A stretch of 47,527 nt of DNA from an uncultured Verrucomicrobiales bacterium. Lineage in GTDB: Bacteria > Verrucomicrobiota > Verrucomicrobiia > Verrucomicrobiales > Akkermansiaceae. Where the stretch lies: assembly GCA_937928425.1 (NCBI GenBank), contig CALFVL010000019.1, positions 1 through 47,527 on the forward strand. The letters run 5' to 3'. Shown one piece after another: positions 44,177 to 47,527 of the stretch; the stretch's first letter is position 1, and each line of letters begins with the position of its first letter. A program made the translations under genes and the position numbers. Below the pieces are notes generated by a model. It did not search any database. It was not told where the DNA came from and was given only the letters and a program-made list of their open reading frames with translations.

Positions 44177-46948
44177 ATGGCTACCAAGAAAAAGGCTGCT
44201 AAAAAAGCCTCCAAGAATAAGCAGAACGTCTACTATTTCGGCGCAGGAAAGTGCGACGGAGACGGTTCGATGAAAACTCTCCTCGGAGGGAAAGGCGCTA
44301 ACCTCGCCGAGATGAGCAGTATCGGGGTTCCCGTTCCTGCAGGTTTCACGATCACCACTGAGGTTTGCACCTACTACTATGATAACGGGAAAAAGTATCC
44401 TAAAACTCTGAACTCAGAAATTGAGGCCAACATCGCTAAAGTTGAAAAAGCGATGGGTAAGAAATTCGGTGACTTAGAGAACCCACTGCTTCTCTCCGTA
44501 CGCTCCGGTGCCCGTGAGTCTATGCCCGGAATGATGGATACCATTCTGAACCTTGGCATTAATGATGAGGTTGTCGAAGCCCTCGCTAAGAAGACAGGAA
44601 ACCCTAAATTCGCTTGGGACTCCTACCGCCGTTTCCTTCAGATGTATGGAAGTGTCGTGATGGAAGTCGAGGCAGAAGAAGGAGAGCATCATGACCCTTA
44701 TGAGGTCATCTTGGACAAGGCGAAGGCGAAGGCTAAAGTCAAAGACGACTCTGGCCTGAACGAAGAGCAACTCCGCGCCGTGGTCGCAGAATTTAAAGCA
44801 CTGATCAAAGAGCGTTCTGGAAAAAATTTCCCTGAAGACCCACGTGAGCAGCTCATCGGAGCTGTGAATGCTGTCTTTAACTCATGGCAAAATGACCGTG
44901 CCATCGTTTACCGCCAGAAGTATGGTATCCCTGCCGCCTGGGGAACTGCTGTGAACGTCCAGGCGATGGTCTTCGGAAACACCGGAAAGACCTCAGGAAC
45001 TGGAGTGGCTTTCACTCGTGACCCAGCCACGGGAGAGAATGTTTTCTACGGTGAGTATCTTATTGATGCTCAGGGTGAGGACGTCGTGGCCGGAGTCCGC
45101 ACACCTAAGCCCATCGCTAAAATGGCGAAGGATCTTCCAAAATCTCATAAAGAGCTTCTCGTGATTCGTAAGAAACTTGAGAAACACTTCCGTGATGTTC
45201 AGGATGTCGAGTTCACCATTGAAGAAGGAAAACTCTGGATGCTTCAGACCCGTAACGGGAAGCGCACCGGTTTTGCTGCTGTGAACATCGCCCTTGATAT
45301 GGTTCAGGAACGTCTTATTAAGAAGGAAGAGGCCATTCTGCGGATTCCTGCGGATGACCTTAGCCACCTCCTTGCGCCGATCTTTGATGCTAAGGCTGAA
45401 AAAGCTGCTAAGAAAGTCGGTAACGGACTTCCTGCTGGTCCGGGAGCAGCTTCTGGGCAGATTTACTTCTCTGCTGAAGACTCTGTGAAAGCAGCCGCCA
45501 AGGGACAAAATGTCATCCTCGTTCGCCAAGCAACTTCTCCTGAAGATCTCCGTGGAATGATTGCCGCAGACGGTATTCTCACCACCGAAGGGGGAGCTTC
45601 TTCCCACGCCGCACTCGTTGCCCGCCAGATGGGTAAGGTCTGCGTCTGTGGAGCACACGGAATGAGCATTGATTATTCCAAAAAGACCCTCGTCGGTAAC
45701 GGCGTGACTCTTAAGGAGGGGGATGAGCTTTCTCTGAACGGCTTCGTCGGAAACGTCTACAAGGGCAATATTAAGTCCTCTCCTTCTCAGGTCATCCAAG
45801 GACTCATTGAAGGGAAGCCTGCTGCGAAGCGCTCAGACACCTATAAGAAGTTTATGGAGCTCATGAGCTGGACTGATAAGCTGCGCAAACTCGGTGTGCG
45901 CACTAACTCAGACACTCCTGAGCAGGTTGAGCAAGCGATCAAGTTCGGCGCAGAAGGCATCGGTCTTACCCGTGCAGAGCACATGTTCTTCGAGGGCAAC
46001 CGGATTGATTCCGTGCGTGAGATGATCCTTGCGGATGATGATGAAGGTCGCGCTAAGGCTCTTAAGAAAATCAAGGTCTTCATGAAGAAAGACTTCAAGG
46101 GCATCTTCAAATCTCTTGATGGTCGCCCTGCGACGATCCGTCTTCTTGATCCACCATTGCACGAGTTCATCGGAACGATGGATGCTAAGCAGAAAGCTGA
46201 TCTTTCTAAGAAGATCGGAATGAGCTCAGCAGCCATCACCAAGCGGATTCATGCTCTCCACGAGGAGAACCCCATGCTTGGTCACCGTGGTTGCCGTCTC
46301 GGCATCAGCTACCCAGCCGTCACTGCGACTCAGGTGGAGGCCATTCTTGAGGCAGCCGCAGAAGTCCAGAAGGGTGGAATTAAAGTCCTTCCAGAAATCA
46401 TGGTCCCACTTGTGGCCTACGCTCGTGAGCTAGAGCTCCAGAAGCAAGTGATTGATGAGACTGCAGAAGCAGTCCGTGCTAAGCTTGGACTTAAGAAAGC
46501 TGACCTGAAGTACACCGTCGGAACCATGATCGAGATCCCTCGTGCTGCTCTCACTGCTGATAAGGTTGCTGAGCACGCAGAGTTCTTCTCCTTCGGAACG
46601 AATGACCTCACTCAGACAGGCCTTGGTCTTTCTCGAGATGACTCCTCAAGCTTCCTGCCTACTTATCAAGATGCTGAAGTTCTTAATAACAACCCCTTTG
46701 CTGCTCTGGATCAAGAGGGCGTCGGGCAGCTTGTTGAGACTGGTGTTGAGAAAGGTCGTCAGACTAAGAAGAGCCTTAAGATCGGCATTTGTGGTGAGCA
46801 TGGCGGAGATCCAGACTCCGTGAAATTCTTCCACCGCACTGGACTGAACTACGTCTCTTGTTCTCCATTCCGTATTCCAGTAGCACGCCTTGCTGCGGCA
46901 CAGGCTGCTCTTGAAGAGAAAGGAATGGCCCGTGCTGAGGTGAGCTAA
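44177..46948 (+). CDS. ppdK: pyruvate, phosphate dikinase
   Basis: Interconverts pyruvate, ATP and phosphate with phosphoenolpyruvate, AMP and pyrophosphate; at the pyruvate-PEP node it serves gluconeogenesis or pyrophosphate-driven glycolysis. The 923 residues include the nucleotide-binding domain ([27 protein letters not shown]), the swivelling domain with catalytic His477 ([14 protein letters not shown]) and the PEP/pyruvate barrel with Cys872 (CGEHGGDP). Ser475 sits where the regulatory Thr lies in plant enzymes. The N-terminus has an extra Lys/Ala tail ([14 protein letters not shown]). Codon bias is strong and a consensus-like promoter precedes it. Confidence 0.97.
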   Translation: MATKKKAAKKASKNKQNVYYFGAGKCDGDGSMKTLLGGKGANLAEMSSIGVPVPAGFTITTEVCTYYYDNGKKYPKTLNSEIEANIAKVEKAMGKKFGDLENPLLLSVRSGARESMPGMMDTILNLGINDEVVEALAKKTGNPKFAWDSYRRFLQMYGSVVMEVEAEEGEHHDPYEVILDKAKAKAKVKDDSGLNEEQLRAVVAEFKALIKERSGKNFPEDPREQLIGAVNAVFNSWQNDRAIVYRQKYGIPAAWGTAVNVQAMVFGNTGKTSGTGVAFTRDPATGENVFYGEYLIDAQGEDVVAGVRTPKPIAKMAKDLPKSHKELLVIRKKLEKHFRDVQDVEFTIEEGKLWMLQTRNGKRTGFAAVNIALDMVQERLIKKEEAILRIPADDLSHLLAPIFDAKAEKAAKKVGNGLPAGPGAASGQIYFSAEDSVKAAAKGQNVILVRQATSPEDLRGMIAADGILTTEGGASSHAALVARQMGKVCVCGAHGMSIDYSKKTLVGNGVTLKEGDELSLNGFVGNVYKGNIKSSPSQVIQGLIEGKPAAKRSDTYKKFMELMSWTDKLRKLGVRTNSDTPEQVEQAIKFGAEGIGLTRAEHMFFEGNRIDSVREMILADDDEGRAKALKKIKVFMKKDFKGIFKSLDGRPATIRLLDPPLHEFIGTMDAKQKADLSKKIGMSSAAITKRIHALHEENPMLGHRGCRLGISYPAVTATQVEAILEAAAEVQKGGIKVLPEIMVPLVAYARELELQKQVIDETAEAVRAKLGLKKADLKYTVGTMIEIPRAALTADKVAEHAEFFSFGTNDLTQTGLGLSRDDSSSFLPTYQDAEVLNNNPFAALDQEGVGQLVETGVEKGRQTKKSLKIGICGEHGGDPDSVKFFHRTGLNYVSCSPFRIPVARLAAAQAALEEKGMARAEVS

Positions 46949-46971
46949 AGCTTGCTAGAGTATTCTTTCAA

Positions 46972-47006
46972 AGTCCCATCTGTTCGACACAGGTGGGGCT
47001 TTTTTT
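46972..47006 (+). terminator. intrinsic terminator of ppdK
   Basis: A 12-bp stem AGTCCCATCTGT/ACAGGTGGGGCT with two G-U pairs and a 5-base loop, followed by T. Confidence 0.93.
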
Positions 47007-47088
47007 ATGGCCAGATTTCGCAGGGGAGGGGAAAGACCTTTCGCATCACTGAGGGTCATCTGCTTTTTCACATCTCTCGAACATCTCC

Positions 47089-47122
47089 CACCTCTGGCTT
47101 TTCAGCCTCTTTACCAGAGGTG
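47089..47122 (-). repeat. 9-bp inverted repeat downstream of the CBS gene
   Basis: CACCTCTGG and CCAGAGGTG around a 16-base loop, 7 bases after the CBS-protein stop on the minus strand. No T run follows, so it is at best a weak or factor-assisted terminator. Confidence 0.35.
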
Positions 47123-47129
47123 TCGTAGA

Positions 47130-47527
47130 TTAGTTCGCGATCTCTGCGGCTTCCGTACTACTACAGCTCGGTGCAGGAACGCGCCTCGCGATACCCTTGA
47201 GAAGACGGCCGAAGATGTCCGCCCCTGTGATGATCCGCTTATGCTCGACGGTCCAGTAGAGAATGACATCACGGTCTACCACGTAGTCGTGAGAATCTTC
47301 AGCCTCGACCACGAATTCTCCCAGAACAGAGTCGAGGTAAGTCTCCTCCTCAGTGACAACAATAGGGCGGTGGCACTGAGCGTAAATATCAGGCTTACCG
47401 TCCATCACGTTCAGATCGCAGAGAAACTTCGTCGTGTCCATCACGATGACAGGCTCTTCAGCCTCATTCATAATAATAGCCCATCGGTGATGATGTTTTT
47501 TGAGCGACTCGACAAAGCTCTTTCCCT
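47130..47527 (-). CDS. CBS domain-containing protein, N-terminus cut by window edge
   Basis: The C-terminal 132 or so residues of a protein that continues past the right edge without an upstream stop; the internal ATG at 47471 is not a convincing start because the reading frame stays open and domain-like before it. Two CBS-like segments are visible: SLKKHHHRWAIIMNE with VIVMDTTKFL, and RPIVVTEEETYLDSVLGEF with YVVDRD and IITGADIFGRLL. A CBS pair usually binds adenosyl nucleotides and regulates an attached domain. It may belong to a CNNM/DUF21 (HlyC/CorC-like) transporter, but the deciding N-terminal part is missing. Confidence 0.68.
   Translation of the reverse strand, partial: GKSFVESLKKHHHRWAIIMNEAEEPVIVMDTTKFLCDLNVMDGKPDIYAQCHRPIVVTEEETYLDSVLGEFVVEAEDSHDYVVDRDVILYWTVEHKRIITGADIFGRLLKGIARRVPAPSCSSTEAAEIAN

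Noticed and set aside
44993-45799. 268-codon open frame on the minus strand inside ppdK
   Set aside because: It mirrors the strongly biased codon use of ppdK on the other strand, resembles no protein I know, and has no promoter or ribosome binding site.

Overview
This window reads as chromosome from a Gram-negative member of the Planctomycetota-Verrucomicrobiota group, most likely Verrucomicrobiota. The grounds are a PEP-CTERM exported protein, a GldA/GldF/Gldg-type ABC cluster ending in a DUF4340 protein, a YfbK-type VWA protein paired with an ECF sigma factor, a TMTC-like membrane glycosyltransferase, and almost no Shine-Dalgarno sequences. The assignment is an inference from gene content; no rRNA is present. 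Genes are dense on both strands, and I see no prophage, insertion sequence or CRISPR array.

Layout. 1-4.8 kb: a RecQ helicase cut by the window edge, a membrane-anchored coiled-coil protein, thiH-thiS of thiamine thiazole synthesis, and a bactofilin. 4.8-10.3 kb: a minus-strand ABC operon (ATPase, permease, Gldg-like auxiliary protein, DUF4340 protein). 10.5-14.6 kb: sucA-sucB of 2-oxoglutarate dehydrogenase; the E2 lacks a recognisable subunit-binding domain. 14.7-19.5 kb: a four-gene minus-strand operon with three 4-bp overlaps (AsnB-like amidotransferase, COG4091-type dehydrogenase with SAF domain, FAD oxidoreductase, RmlC-like epimerase), probably making a modified sugar for a surface polysaccharide. 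19.8-22.3 kb: a PEP-CTERM protein followed by a TMTC-like membrane protein with TPRs.

22.4-32.7 kb is the most unusual part: a 10-kb operon of an ECF sigma factor, a one-span VWA protein whose cytoplasmic N-terminus could be an anti-sigma domain, and a protein of about 2,284 residues. The two extracytoplasmic halves of that protein are homologous to each other with a period of about 3.09 kb, separated by a membrane-spanning region and a second signal-peptide-like segment. I propose an envelope sensing or assembly system, not one I can name.

32.7-47.5 kb is mostly housekeeping: tRNA-Arg(ACG), ribosomal protein S1, a stand-alone BLUF photoreceptor, a Tat-exported M15-like peptidase, gatC-gatA, a dihydrolipoamide dehydrogenase-like flavoprotein (the only E3 candidate here for SucAB), a large MscS channel overlapping a CorA transporter, pyruvate phosphate dikinase, and the C-terminal part of a CBS-domain protein. 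Several strong hairpin terminators, two of them bidirectional, and two near-identical TTGAC-N-16-TAGAGT promoters can be read directly.
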